From Tetragonia tetragonoides (lineage: Eukaryota; Streptophyta; Magnoliopsida; Caryophyllales; Aizoaceae), in NCBI GenBank assembly GCA_038025085.1, contig CM076144.1, positions 14,601,501 to 14,665,500 on the forward strand: a DNA stretch of 64,000 bases. The letters run 5' to 3'. The notes under the pieces are model-generated. The model did not search any database and was not told the origin of the DNA. It was given only the letters and a program-made list of their open reading frames with translations. Numbering within the stretch: the first letter of the stretch is position 1; each line of letters opens with the position of its first letter. This document shows, one piece after another, positions 20,408 to 35,100 of the stretch. Position numbers and translations under genes: made by a program.

Positions 20408-21587
20408 CAAACACAATTGAATCACCCTAGAACAGAGCATGCCATAGCTAAATCTCGGAATATATTTAAGAATCAATCAGAAAAAAGTAATGGCAAAATG
20501 CTTCAAAGACTGTAAGTGCATATTAATGAACCTTAGCTATTTAAAAAAAGAAAAAGAAAGTGTGATGAAGGCTCTGCAGACTGCAGCTCTCAAACATGTC
20601 TCTCTAATCAAGGAAACAAAACAAAATTGACATATACCATAATAAGTACTTGTTTGGTTGACCATAAAAAGCGCCCACACTAATTTGGTTTCACAAAGGA
20701 GCTTTAATTTCATGATGATGTGTGCATAGGTTGTTACTGAGAAATAGGGTAACAGACCCTACTGACCGTTATTTATTTAAGGCTAATATTCTCCACAAAG
20801 GTATTTTTCCCCTTGAAAAACTACTACTTCTTAAAAGATCACAAAAAAAATCATTCTTTCATTTTCTGAGAAGGCATTTTTTCTCAACCAAACACAACCT
20901 CAATAAGTCAATACAGTAGATGTAGATCGCAGAAATTAAGAGAGTGAAAAAACACAAAAATAACTCAATATTGCAGTACCTTATACTGTATCAACTATCA
21001 ACTGTGTCCCTGAGATACATTGTCTATCAAAATCTGCAGTCTTACAGAAAAATAGAAGCAACAAATTTGGGTCCGTAACAGAAAGTACAATCTGTTGCAA
21101 TAATAAAGACTACAAGTGGCGATCAAAAAAAGAAAACTACAACAAGTGAAAAGGGTAAAATTTATCTGCACGTAAACCTATGTAAAAGAATGCTCAAAAA
21201 ATTAGCGCTACCCTCTTTGTATGGGGATGATCATGGACGATAGAGAAGCTAGCCTGACTCCGCGAAGACGGCTATCATCAGACCTTTTTGCTCCAGTAGT
21301 ATCAATACATAGGCATCCCAATCCCAATCCGCAAAATGCTGTATACATATATAAAGCAGGAAAGAAGTGATCTGTTCAATCTATATTATTCCAGCTTCTG
21401 CAGTGAACTGCGCTTTTGTCCCATGTTATCTATCTCCAAAACATTTCTCCATAGTGTACATCTGCACTGAAACCTCAAATCAACTCAAGAGATTGAGGAG
21501 GCATATAAAAGAGGACGATTTGAATATCACCCCATAATCATTATAACATCACAAAATTGCCACAACATAATGATTGATCACCACTAC
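20408..21587. other. No gene seen
   Basis: Intergenic, AT-rich. Part may be the distal 3' UTR of the transporter gene on the minus strand, but no splice sites or polyadenylation signal could be fixed. Confidence 0.3.
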
Positions 21588-21594
21588 TGAATGC

Positions 21595-21748
21595 AAGATA
21601 TATATTCTGTAAGAAAGGGAAAAGATATTTGTATCCGGAAACAGTCTCTTTTCTAGGCGACTAGTTAGGGGTAAGGCTACGTACTTTTGGACCTACCCAG
21701 ACCCCGCCCTAGGCCGGATACTTACTGGGTTATTGTTGTTGTTGTTGT
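21595..21748 (+). mobile_element. SINE with (TTG)n tail
   Basis: GGAAACAGTCTCTTTTCT, GGGGTAAGGCTACGTAC, CCCAGACCCCGCCCTAGG and ACTGGGTTATTGTTGTTG occur in the order known from the Au/TS-type plant SINEs, which end in TTG repeats. A short repeat TGAATGC at 21588-21594 and 21749-21755 is a candidate target duplication. The tRNA-like 5' part is poorly preserved. Confidence 0.7.
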
Positions 21749-22433
21749 TGAATGCTACACCATACAAGTTCCAATGGCAGGGTACATAGTAACTAGTAAG
21801 GTAAACGCATAGCCCATCATTTCCTTTCCTTTTTTCTTTTTCCTGTTATAGAAAGGCACTCCCCCTCTGCTGGGACTGGGGAGGGGGTCATGTTTCTCTG
21901 AATTTTGCACTTTTGGTTATCTGATACTTTTGGCTTCTTTACCTTCGGCTATTTTTACCAGCAGATGGCAAATTTTGGACCACTGGATTTTGGAAGTACA
22001 CCCAAGCACAATTGTCACCTTCTGCCATCTTATATTGGCAACCACACATTGTGAGTTCAATACTTCTGTAATGAGTATAGTGGTGAATTAAACCAAAAAT
22101 GACTTGATTCGAGAGGCAGATGGTTGATCACCCAGATGGTCGACTCTCATACTAAAAGGAGTAGGAGAACTGTGGCAATCCATGTTCTCACTTCTTAGTT
22201 TCCCATTTTATATATGTAATTGGATTTGTATTTATAGCCACTCCTGTACTTAGCCGTGTCCGTTGTTTCTCGAATGTATCATTTTTTTTTTCAGGGACAT
22301 TACTTTTGTCAGTAATAGATCACTGCTAATACAATGAAATGCTAATAGTTTAATTTCTTGAAACACGTGTTTGGCGCACATAGTCACATAGAAAACACAT
22401 AAACGACCCATCAAAAACAAGATATTGAAACCT

Positions 22434-22625
22434 TTTTTTCTTTCTACAAGGACGTACGCAATAGCCCGCAAACCACACACGTCGGGCAAGCCAACCCATC
22501 TTTGAGGGGCTGACGAGCTCAAGCAGAGGAGGAGACCCCCCCTACAAATATGAGGATTTAAACGCTTGACCACTGGGCTGTGAGAGTGAGGCACTTACCA
22601 CTTGTGCTCCCATCTCATCCTCAAT
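22434..22625 (-). mobile_element. tRNA-derived SINE with 12-bp target duplication
   Basis: A perfect repeat ATATTGAAACCT lies at 22422-22433 and 22626-22637. On the minus strand it begins GGGAGCACAAGTGGTAAGTG, containing an A-box-like TGGTAAGTGCC, then GTTTAAATCC as a degenerate B box. It ends in an A-rich tail (GAAAGAAAAAAAGG on that strand). Length and structure fit a Pol III-type SINE. Confidence 0.75.
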
Positions 22626-23174
22626 ATATTGAAACCTAAAACAGTCTGATGGTATCTCAAAAATCAAAACCACCATGTCCAGTATATCATATCTGGGCAG
22701 AATGCAACTTTAGAAGATTCAAACAGATAAGTTTCACCAGAGGCAAAGACTTAATACAATTGTGCAGGAAGAGCACCTTAGAGGATTAATGTTGTAAACC
22801 TCTCCTTGAGAGGCTTAATAGATATCCTTGTTGATTTTTTTTGCTTTGTTGGTTAGGCTATGCTACCAAAATAACCAAATGATGGAACTAATGATCTAAA
22901 CCTTTCCTAGAAGGTGGTAGGTTATTTAGTTCTGTTTGTTTTTTTGATGTGATTTAGTTCTGGATTGTTTTTGCAAGCCTATGTGGTTTCTTTGTACATG
23001 TGGTCTGGTTCTACCAGCTTGTACATATTGTACAGCTGTGGAAACAAAATATATTTTCTCTGTCTCAAAAAAAAAAAGAAGCTATCATTTCGAGTTTAAT
23101 TCTGAAGTCCACTGAAATCAAAATGAGAGCAGCAAGGGGAGAGAACACTTGAAATGAAGATGATGAAACTAACC

Positions 23175-26100
23175 TTATCTAGGAAGAAGTGGTAGTCTCT
23201 CATCCTGACCTACTCGATGAGTAGCCTGAAAAACGAAATTTCAGAAGAAAATGTTATTGAATGTCACAAAAACAAGTCATTCACTTCAACAAGGCAAGAA
23301 GGTTAAGATTTGAATCTAATGTAAAATTCAAAGACCCAACCTCCTCATTTGCTCCTGCAGCCATTTCTATGAACGGATCCTTCCTGAAAGATCACTATTA
23401 TCAGCCCCTTTCACCCAAAAAAAAATGTAATTTTATAGTGGAAAAAGATAACCACAAACCTGTGATCTTTCGGTGCATCCATCAGTTCTACAACCTCGTT
23501 TTCAGACTCTTCTTTAACTTTCGAAAGAGGTGAGAAAAACTGGAGAAATGAGAAATAGAATCAGTGAAAAATAAAATATTTGTCATTAGCCAAACACTCC
23601 CTTCTGTCTCTGATTACTTCAATTACCTGATGCATTGAGATGAACACAATAGAAATCCCCAAAACAAAATTCATAGTCAGTTTATGACCAAACAATACAG
23701 CGGAAGCTATGCCAGTGAAGATTGTGGCAACAGTTGAAGAATACTTCTTTAAAATTGTATCTGAAAACACCCAATAAAACAAAAAAAAATTAGAATCTAT
23801 TCAAGTTGACATAACAAAAAAAATAAATGATATAATATGCTACAAACTATAACATATGAAAGCAGATTAAAACAACTCTAAAAGATCTCTCTTGCAATCT
23901 AGTAAGCCATTCTGCAGCAGGGAGATACGGTACAAACACGGCTGAAATTCTACAATATACTTGCCTGCATATTTGAAGAAAAAAGAAGACAAAATTCCTT
24001 GTGCTGCGTTGTTGCATATTAGAAGCATAGTGGCTTTTGAGTGTCCCTCCAGTATATTAAAGCTGTTTGGACCTGAAACATGCAACCCATTTTTATGTTT
24101 TAGAAATAAATTAATATGATACAGCATGACACCCCACCACCACCCCTCGCAACCAAAACAAAAAAGACAAAAAAAGAAAAAAAAAAGGGGCAAGAAGAAT
24201 CTTGAAAGACAAAAGGACAGAACTTGTCAACAGGATCAGAGAGGAAAAGACAAAAAACAATGCAACAATATATCATTAACATACATGAAAGAGTAGAATC
24301 TGATCACAACATCAGAAGGAAATAGGACAGGGCACAACCCTTGACGGAGATACAACAAAATCAAGATTGTGAAAGGTGTTCTTTTTTACTTTGCACAAAG
24401 GTTAAAAGATTGTGAAATCAAGAAAATGAGAAGTAGCAACAAATTCTGCTTGGGAATTGTCGTTAGCCTTATATTATAAACAATTTCTTTTATTTTTTGT
24501 CAAATTGTGCCTTCTATTATGAAAAGGAGGGAGTAGAGTTCAAAATAACCAAAGCAAATTATCATGTTTTCTCAGAGATCTGGTAGGAAAATTTTCCTTC
24601 AAATTTTGACCCACCAACTTATATGCATTCTACATATATGTTACCCAAATTATGTGCCATAGCACATAACCAATATATCTGATATAATGGAAGCAACATT
24701 TTCTAAGACTTTGATTTGTCCGCATCTGAATCAATACATTAGGTGGCAATATGATTCTAACTTTCTCTAGGAGCATAAAAAATTGCTAATTACAAAGTTA
24801 TTAACACATCTTCAGAGTGTCTCTCACAGTTTTGGCACTCTTTATCTTTTCATCAGTAAAAACTTGGAGAAGGTTCTATTCTTTTTCTCCCCAGGAAGAT
24901 TTACGCAATGAACATTTCTGTCTTGACAGCATTGTCTTATTTATGGGATCTTTACTTTAGCATGATTATAACCTATTAGTAGTTCCTACTCTCTGGGAAC
25001 ACTCTTTTGTGGAATGTGGAGTACAAATTGTAACAGACGGTGAAAGGGTGATGAAGGCGTTACTCAGAACAAAGCAACCAAGTCAAGCACTTTCTACGTT
25101 TGTTGACTCGAGATAACTTCGGAGAACAGCAAGGCTGTCTCTTTCAAGTGTTTTACATAGGGGAAAGTTTTAATTAATTAAATGTTTAAAGAATACAAAA
25201 ACGAGGACAAGGTATCCTCATAAGCAAATCAAAATATCTACAGATCTCGCCAATGGTGTTTGACGACCGTGAGCGGAACACCCTTAAATGCCCCACTGCC
25301 TTAGCCCAAAGGGAAGCCAAATAGACCACATGGTCCCAAACATAGTCTATTTAACGGCCTACCTTTTTCTTCTTTGTTGATCAGGTTTCTGATATTTGTT
25401 AAAGATATTGAAACCGATTACATTGTGTAAACCCCCCCCCCCCCCCACCCCTTCACTTTTTATTTCTTGTGCTTTTCTCATTCTTCTTTCATCGGGTAAA
25501 ACCACTTTATCAAGCAAAAGAGGGTTCTTACATGAAGAAAAACCAATGAAGCTGAAAAACATTACCTTTTACAATTGCCATTCCAATTATTGCTAAAAAG
25601 TTAAAGATTGCACCATATCCATACAAGAACAGGTTCTGCAATAAAATTAAAATTTATATAAGAACAAATCTCAAAGTACATGCCACTAACAACAGGAAAA
25701 GAAAAAAAAAGGGAGACAGCTAGAGCACACAGTGATATCTTTCATATTAACTCTTGATTGTCATAACACCGTAGAATAACCTTACCATTGATTTCAAAGA
25801 AAAAAAAGATACCTTACTAAGCATTGTACAGAAAATCATAAAGGTTATTTAATTGAGTATATTGCATCAATATCAAGTGCAGAGAATATATGAAAATGAT
25901 GTATATCACATTGCCAGATTAAAGCACTAAAGTAGAATTAAACGCCTATAACAGCTGTAAGTAAGCTGATGCAAACTTTCACATTAATTAGGATTATTCG
26001 TGACCCAGTATTACCAAGTATTTAGCATTCCCTTGTGTATTACCTCTCTTTGTTTCGTATCCCAGTGGCAGTGGCATGTAGGATTGAGAAATTTATGAGG

Positions 26101-29100
26101 GACTTCTTGTGGTCGGGAGCAGATGGGGATAGGAGGGATCACCTAGTGAGTTGGGAGAGGGTGTGTCGTCCTAAGGAAGGAGGGGACTTGGGCGTAGGCA
26201 GGTGGTGCAAAGGAATATCGCTCTGGTGGGGAAGTGGCTCTGGCCCTTTCCATTGGAGCCGGATAGTCTATGGCATCGTATTGTTCGGAGCAGGTACAGG
26301 ATGCAAAATGGCTGGGATGCACAGTTTGCAGGGAAGTTTACACATGCAAGTCCGTTGTAATTCATCTCACAAGTTTCCTCACATTTCATGCAGCGAGTAG
26401 AGTTGGTGATTGGGAATGGGATGCATATTCATTTTTGGGAGGATACTTGGAGAGGTGGGCAGCCTTTTTGCACGAGGTTCCCTCGATTGTTCCAGCTGTC
26501 GACACTTCATGGGGCTGCGGTTGCCAACTTCTACTCAGTAGAGAGTGGAGCGTGGAATCTTCATCTCCGATGTCAACCTCATGATAGGGAGATGCAGGAA
26601 CTCACTTCCCTCTTGGAAATTGAGGACTCGGTCCAGCTTTCGGGTTCCGATGACTCTAGGAGGTCGGTTATTGATCCTTCAGGGGAGTTCTCTTGTAAGT
26701 CCTTCCTCCAGTGCTTGGGGACTTCGCTTCCCCGATTTCCTTTAGCGGATTTTATTTGGAAAGCAAAAGCGCCCCTGAAGGTTAGGCCGTTCGTGTGGAC
26801 GCTAGTGCTTGATAGGGTCAACACGAATTATTTAAGGCAGAGGAGGAGACCGAAGCTATTGTTGCTACCTGATATGTGTTCAATTTGTCGTGCTGGCAGT
26901 GAGACGTCGACACTTACTTCTTTGTTGTGATGTGGCCTGTTATCTTTGGGGGAGGTTGTTCGGAGAACTGTGGGTTCCCCCTTCTATGGTTGAGGCATTC
27001 TTGAAGATGTGGTTCCTGGGTTTTAGGGGTGGGAAGGAGAAGTTGCTTTGGCGCAACGCGTTTTTTGCGATTTTATGGTGCATTTGGTTGGAGAGGAATG
27101 CCCGGGTGTTTAATGAGGTTTCCGTTTCTCCTATGATGTTGTGGGAGAAGGCAACTTACCTAGCTTCTTTAGGGGTGAGAGCTGCAGGGGCTTTTCGAGA
27201 TTATACTATCTCAGAGGTCCAACAAGTGTGGGCTAATTTGTAAATGTCTTCTTATAGAGGATTTCTTATCCCCTATTTTGCTGTACATTGATCATTGTTA
27301 ATATATACTTTTTTCTTATCAAAAAAATAAGAACAGCAGGTCTTGTGCAATGTGAGACCAACTCACAGAAAAATGGGGTTACTTTTTAGCAATGTAGGGA
27401 TCAATTCTGGTGAGCAGTGACCCTTACTTCATTGAAAAGTGACCCCCGTCTCACCAAAAGTTACGAAAAAACCGTCTTATAGAAGTTTTTGTGATAGGCG
27501 TATTCGTGACCCCGTGAAACTGGCACCCAACATCATGCAATTGGTATTCACAATCATACTTGACAAAACATACACAAAAGAAAAACAGCCAATGTGTAAA
27601 GCATGACAAGATTGACAACTAGTATACATGAAGAATCCTCTCACAAAATGGCTGTTCACCTCGTGTAGACTGTCTTAGTTAACTACATAGGACAAGCAAT
27701 TCAAACAGATCACAATAGAGAATAGGTAGAGGGAGTATAATCCTTTTAACATAAAAGGATTAAAGTTTATAATTCCAAAACAAGTCAAAGTATAAATACT
27801 CCCTCTGTTTTCACAATGTAAGGCATTTTTCTATTCGAATTTTGTTCCAAAATATAAGCACACAACCATTTCAAGAAGCATTTATTTTTTGTCTTTCCCA
27901 CTTTACGCTTTCTATTCATTAGTAATTCCTCCTCTCTCTCTTTCGTGTCATTTAATATTAAGGGTATACTAGTCAATTTACCCTCTCTTTCTATTGATTT
28001 CAAAGTTTCTTAATTTATTTGCCAAGTCTTCTGATCAAAAAAATATAAATTATGTGCCAATTCAAAATATACCTTATATTATGAAGCATAGGGAGTACTC
28101 TTTTAAGGACAAAACACCAACGCAAGAAGATAAGAGAGAAACCTTTTTTTCCTTTTTCTTTTTCTTTTCTCTTTTTTTTCAGGGGGTGGTATAGAAGGTT
28201 ACCATGGAAAATACTCCATCCCAAACAGATTATCTAGATTGTTTCCAGACTAAACTTCGACCATGATCTTTAATTATTATATTAACTCAGACCATGAGAA
28301 CAAAGTCTTACGAGTATTTTTGTTTTTGAAGACAAACCCAAAATATTATTCCCATATTGTAAATCAATATATTATTTAACAAATCATTGGTCAAAATTAG
28401 TCTCCCAGTCAAACGTGAACGGCCTTTTGGGATGAAGGGAGTGGTTACACTTGCACCCCTCCAGAATGGGCAATACGTTTCGACGAAGAAAGGTTTATTT
28501 TGGGTTGAATGCGCTTGAACTGTGATTCATTCATGTATCATTTTCAGCAGAGTAGCTGAAGTACCACAAGTAAAAACATGAACAGGATAAAAATTTAACA
28601 TAACATATTTTATGGTTGTCAAGAGCCTTATCTAAAAAAGAAATTGATTGTCAAGGAAGAGACATGAAAGAAAGAAACAGGCAGCCATCCCAGCATGTAG
28701 CTGAAAATTTACCTTTAAATAGCAAGCCATAACTTAATGAACTTGGTCAGAAATAGCGGGAATATTTAATACCATTACAAAGAACAAATAAAAGAGAAGA
28801 GGGAAAAAGTGAGAAAAGAGAGAAGAAAATGAACATCTCAATTTCAATCATGCATTTTTCACAGATAAAATTTGCTCTGATATCACTGCTATACTCGTCA
28901 GTAAGCATATTAAGAGTAGTTGTGTGATCAGATAAAACTAGAAGAATACACAGAACCACTTGAAGGTAAGTACCAAAAATCTTCAACAAAAATAAAAAGC
29001 TAATTAGGAAACAGAGCACAAAAGTACAGAAAGATTATTACTTGAAGGTATATGCTTGTGTCGTATTGGCTCTTCAATGCATACTCATTGTAAACTGAAG

Positions 29101-32100
29101 CCAATGATGGGACCGTAGTCTGCAAATAGAGTTAACATTATAGGCATAAAATAATATCTGGCTCAAAAATCCAGTGAGGGATTGACAAATAGCTCAACTG
29201 AGGACGTCACCAACTGCATAAAGCAAATTTCTTACAAAGATCAACGTATAGAGGTATGCTCCTGTTGCGATCGGAAGTCCCATAGCAGGACCACTCTCGG
29301 GTGCAGAACGCATTTGGTTCACACTTATGCCTATAAGTAGCAAAGCAAGAGCCTCCCACTGCAAAAGTAACAAGGAATTAGACCACAGTATTATAAGAAA
29401 AGGCATGTGTAAAAGCATATTTATTACAGTTACTTCTTTTGTCAAAATAAATGCTTTCGAATATGCCAATAGTAACTTACCTGAATTATGGAAAACTTAC
29501 GCTTCATTATGAACTTTAGCAGAACAGCGATAACCAAAACCTGAAAAATAAACATAAATAAGTAAAGGGAAGGGAACAAAATCATACAGTACAGAGGTAG
29601 CTGAACTTCGAAAGTCAAAGAAAGCGACCTTCGTAGGACAGTACATCAAAGAAGAGCACCTATCCCAAAAATAAGTCAAAATAACAGTTGACAGAAAGAA
29701 AGAAGAAGAAGGCAGAAAGACGATAGAAAAAAAGGAAATGAGACTTAGATCAAATGCACATGTCAGCTATGTAAAATGTTCGTGTTAAACCAAAGTCATG
29801 CTAATTAAAATCGTAATACCTATTACCACAATACCCAATTAACAAATCCCCTCTGTTTCCTTCCCTTTGCCATGAAACTCCGCCAAGATGATAAAATTAG
29901 AAAACAAAGTTCCAAGTGTAGGGCCATCAAAAAAGGGATTTGCTAATAAACAAGATTTTAGTCAAGGTTTAACTATTACGTTTCTGGCACTCTGGCAGTG
30001 TACTGCATAGAAGAATACAAATATTGTAAAACGTCATAGTAGATATTCTTCTCATACAATCTTATTATTTACACTTCCAAAAAGCAACCAATATAACTAC
30101 AAATATATATTTTGCGATCCCTTTCAAATATGGTTTGCCTAGATACAGGAATCAATAAAAAGGTTTCTTATAGTGCACACATGTTCACAAGGAAAAAATA
30201 AATATCGAATATAACCAAAAGGTAAGGGTGTAAAAATTTGCAAGAATTTACCTTCAGATTGCTGAGCATCTTCACAGTCGCAGGATTGAAATACAACTGC
30301 ACATAGAGGTAGCTAATAAGTATTTGTCCTTAAAACATCAGCACCAGAAAGACACAAACAACCTTTCTGAAACACCAAGTGCAGCGTCCACATATTAGTC
30401 TCAGATAACAATCACAGATTCCACAACCCACGGACAGACCAACAAGTCCAAGTTGGAAGGGAAACTGGGAGGGATGCAGTCAATTGTCATGAAATAACCA
30501 GAGGCGACGATATGCTAACCTATGGTATTGGTAAATCAATCTACACCTTCACTCTCTTATACTCTTTTATACCATACCTACTCTCTTTTTAGAAATTAGA
30601 ACTTGGAGGGTAACAGAGACCAGACATCATACATGCATCTGAAAAGGACTAAACCCAGTGATCTAAAGTAACCAAATAAAATAAAAGGACAATGGTATAG
30701 ATTTGGAAGCTTCTGTGAGACTGTGACTATGCTACTTCCCTTTGAAAGAATCATACACTACTCTAGTCTCACTTCTTGGCCTTCGAAGTTGTCTGCCTTC
30801 ATGTTAAGCATATCTTACAAAATAAAGCATATATACTCTGTTTACCGCTCTCCTACAATATACGCCCTAAATCAAAGGGATAACAAAGACCAAAGGCCCA
30901 CATTACCACAACATTCAACGACGACGACACAAGTCATATTCTCATACACAAAGATTCCTTAGTTCATAAGCAAGAAGCACACTGTACCTGCATGATGAAC
31001 TTGAGATAGTTATTAACCGCATATAATAGTGCTGGAACAGCAAGAAGCACGTTGTTGCGAGCAGCCTGCACAAGAAACATATCTTGGGAGTAAGACCAGC
31101 TATCAGCCGCAAAGGAATTTTATTTAACAGTTACTTAATTCAAGAAGCATTATTGGTGATTATCTTAAAACGGTAGTTAAGTGAGCGCTTGGTTTTTATA
31201 TCGATTAGTTTTCAATGGTCACAAAACAAAATGACAATAATAATAAGCATGATATATGTTCTGGCATTCAGGAGAGAGTGAGTAGACAAAAGTCAAGAGC
31301 AATCTGGTTGCAGGAGATACAATGACCAAAACAATAACAATAACAAAACGAAAAAAAAATGCCTGCATCAAGTAGAGAAGGGCTGTTAATTTTGTGAGTT
31401 GTATCTAAAATGAACATGAGCAAAGGCTAACTAATCCATTGCAGATCCAGGCTGAATTCAATGGCTACGCTATGAACACCATAGGGCCTGCAAATAGTAA
31501 GCTATCGGGGTTCACATTGATGAAATAAGGCAGGGGCCTTGTCTTCAAATTGACCAACAACCTGACCTGGCAAGAGGGGTGACAGAGAGAAATTACAGAC
31601 GCTTTGCACTGATGCACTCACAACCAAGTATCAAGGGATAAAGCGCCTGGAGCGGATGGCTATTATCACTTAAATTGCACTACTATCTACTTAATGCCAA
31701 AAGTGGCTAAGCCCTGCTATGTAAAAGACTATACACCTACAGCATTCTGCACTACATTATACAAACTGATATTTAAGATCTTAACGAGTAGACTTAAACT
31801 GGTTGTGATTTATCTGGTGAATGATGCTTAGTCAGATTTTATTGAGGGAGGCACAATATTCATAATATCATACTCAGTCATGAGTTGATCAAGTCACCTA
31901 GATGCATGATGAAGTTGGACCTCAGATAAGCTTATGACTCCTTTGAGTGGAGTTTCTTGAAAATGGTACTCCTTGAACCACGGTCCACGGCTGCATAGTA
32001 AATTTTTGAGCTGGATCTAAGAATGTATATCAATGGTTATGGTTGCGATGAGTTGACCAAGGGTTAGAGGGGGTGTCACCTAGATGCATGATGATACTGG

Positions 32101-35100
32101 ACCTCAGAAAAGCTTATGACTCCCTTGCGTGGAGTTTCTTCTTGAAAATGGCAAGTGCTTGAACTAGGGATGCCTAGTAAATTTGTGAGCAGGATGTAAG
32201 AATGTATCTCAATTGTTATCTACAGGAGTTTGCTCAATGGCTGTGTTACTCCGCCAAAAAGGGTTTTGAGACAGGGAGATCCACTCTCTCCCTACCTTTG
32301 AAAACAATGGAATATTTGAATAGGAACCTAAAGCAACATGGAAAGAACCCAAATTTTAACTTCCATCCTAGATATGATAAACTAGAGATTTATTATTTTG
32401 TTTTGCAGATGACCTCCTGCTATTCTATACAGGAGATTTGGAAACTGTAAAGCTCATGTATACTACTTTTTATGAGCTTTCTAATGCATCAGGACGCGTG
32501 GCAATTTGAAGAGCTCTCTGTATGTTCCAGGAGTCACTACAGAGGTCAGACAACAACTTGCTACAGCATTGGGGTTTTCTTCGGGTGAGCTTCTATTGAA
32601 GTATCTTGGAGTTTCCTTGGCTTCAAAGAAGCTCTATGATTCACTATAAACTTTGATAGACAAGATCATTGCCGGAACTCAAACTTGGGGCTGCAAGATT
32701 CCTTTTGTTATCGGGGCAGAGAGTAACGAGGTAGACACAAAAGACTTCTATTTCTAATCATGGAAGAGCACACTCTGGTCTAAACTATTCACAAACCGAG
32801 GACATTCAGCACGCAAAAACTGAAAAATGAATCAAGAAGAATACCTGCATAAAAGTGGAGATAGAAAGAAGAGGCTTTTCCCCAACTTTCTGATGCCTAG
32901 CCTGCAAAAATAACCAAAATCTTGGAAAGTCAAAATGAGGTGACAAAACAGGAGATATTCCCACCAAGATCATCAACACATAATCTATGATTTGGAGATA
33001 ATTTCAAATAACAATTTCGTTATAGCTATGTAACTCAGGTAGCCAGCCTGGATCAATGGCTCACAACTTTTGTCCTTCTGTCTTCAAGTGCATGTTTTAG
33101 TGCCATATACCGCATGTTTGTTTTTCACTAGAAAACTTAAGCAAACTACTGCAATATAATTTCTCAATCACAATGCATATATTGGGAAGTTTTTTCTTAC
33201 CACATATGTAGTAGACAAGAAGATGGAGCACTTTGAAAAGCAAAACAAAACAAAAAAAAAAACTAAGAAAAAAAGATGCAAAGCTCGGAAGCTGTGGTAT
33301 CCATGAGTAGTTTTATGGGATCAGATATCAGATATCAGAATTCAGAAATAGAATATGCTATGGGATAAGGTGGTCTACTTTGCCTTTTTTCTAAGATAAG
33401 AAAAAGATTGTATTAATGAAAAACAGAATTGCACCCTAAGAGTACAAGGAGTCCTCAAGAGGAATCTAATTACAAATCAGCCCAGTGCAGCACAACCTAT
33501 GTAATAGGATAGCTCCGAAAACACCCAACAACCATGGCCCACAAAGAGGCTAAGTAGACTAATCTATCCCACAACATATCAATTGTCAAAGCCAAACCAG
33601 AAAAAGGCCCTAGCAATCCTCTCTAACCAAACACGCCACAATAGCACAAAACTCTTTCGTCTCCTTCCTCCCTCCAAATGCCACCTGAGGGTGGTTACTT
33701 GGCCCCATTGTGGGCTAAGGCTCTGGGTGTGTTTGAAAATATCCTATTATAGAGGTTATGCTTCATCATCGGGCTGAGTATTAAATTGATTCCTTTTGAG
33801 GACTTCTTGTCTGCTTAGGAAGAATTTCTATTACTATTGATAATACTTTTACTTCATCTAAAAAAGATATCAAATAGAAATATAAGCACACATAGGCACG
33901 CACATCATCTGACTCAACCATTGTACATTTCCTAATGGAGCTGAAAGTCACTACTGGGCTACTAGCAAACTTCTGGCATTGGGTTACAAGGGACTAAATC
34001 AAAAGTGCCTCATCAAGTTGCTTTGTTTTTTTATACATAGCAAAATTGCAGAAAGTCAATACATTCTAATTGAGGGTTCAACAAGTTAGCCTCTTTGCAG
34101 CAAACATCTAACCATGCCTGCCCTATCCTAATCAAAAGCCTAAGTAATGTTTATATGGTATCGCATGGTAACTCTCTAACTGTGCCCTAAATTGATAATT
34201 TGATTTTATCTTTATCAATCAGTACGACATAGATTAATGTCCCAACAATTGTCTTCCTTTGCAATAAAATAGCAAGCTTAAATATGTTATGCAAGCTAGC
34301 GTCCAGTTCTAAATGCTTGCTCTCAGTTTTTTAAAGGTAAAGGTGTAAACATCTTGACACCAAACATGCACAGGTAAGAGCCACAAGCACTTGTTGATGG
34401 TTGATTTGCATTTGCTTTCATTGTTTCCCTTAAAAATGTCAAGAAAACCGCGATCATGTCTTACATGCAGAAGTATTCTAATTTAACCAGAAAAGTAACG
34501 CAATGATGGGAAGCTTCTCATTGTTGTGCAACCGATGAGCACAAAGGGAAACATCCTGTGTATGTGTGTTTAGTTACAAAACAGAACTCATCTTAATGCT
34601 CTGGGTCTTGCAACAAACTAAGGCTATCAATCAATGAGGTTTGTTGAAGGAATCCAGATTGTTTGATATTTAGAAGATGCCAAGATTCTGGATGTGAGAT
34701 TGTACAAAATTACAAGGTACATCTAAGTTCGCAAAAACATTTTACGAAGTGTGACACTGATGAATATGCCTGTATCAGACTTGAAGATCATCAGTCAATG
34801 TTACCAAACAGAAGATTACTTTAGTCAATAATGGCTCTGTCTTAGGTAAGATAATTGACCCAGATGTTCCTTCATTCTTGAAGCAGCTATGTTGGATAAC
34901 TCATATATTCTCTTTCCACCTCAGCGACTCAATGCCTGATACTTCAAATCCTTGGTAAGCTTCTCATTTATGTCGCTCTATTATGTATTTATTTCAGAAC
35001 CCTAAAAGACACAAGATCTGCCCCGCCATAAAAGCAACAAGACTATACTACAGGTCTATGAAATCCTTATGAGATAAACTATGGAAAACAAGCGAACATC

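Noticed and set aside
22434..22625. Functional tRNA gene on the minus strand
   Set aside because: A and B boxes are degenerate, no acceptor stem forms, and the A-rich tail and target duplication show a SINE.
23867..24193. Single-exon reading through 24072 on the minus strand
   Set aside because: Only [10 protein letters not shown]... to KYAG belongs to the transporter; the flanking residues are intron, as shown by splice sites and family comparison.
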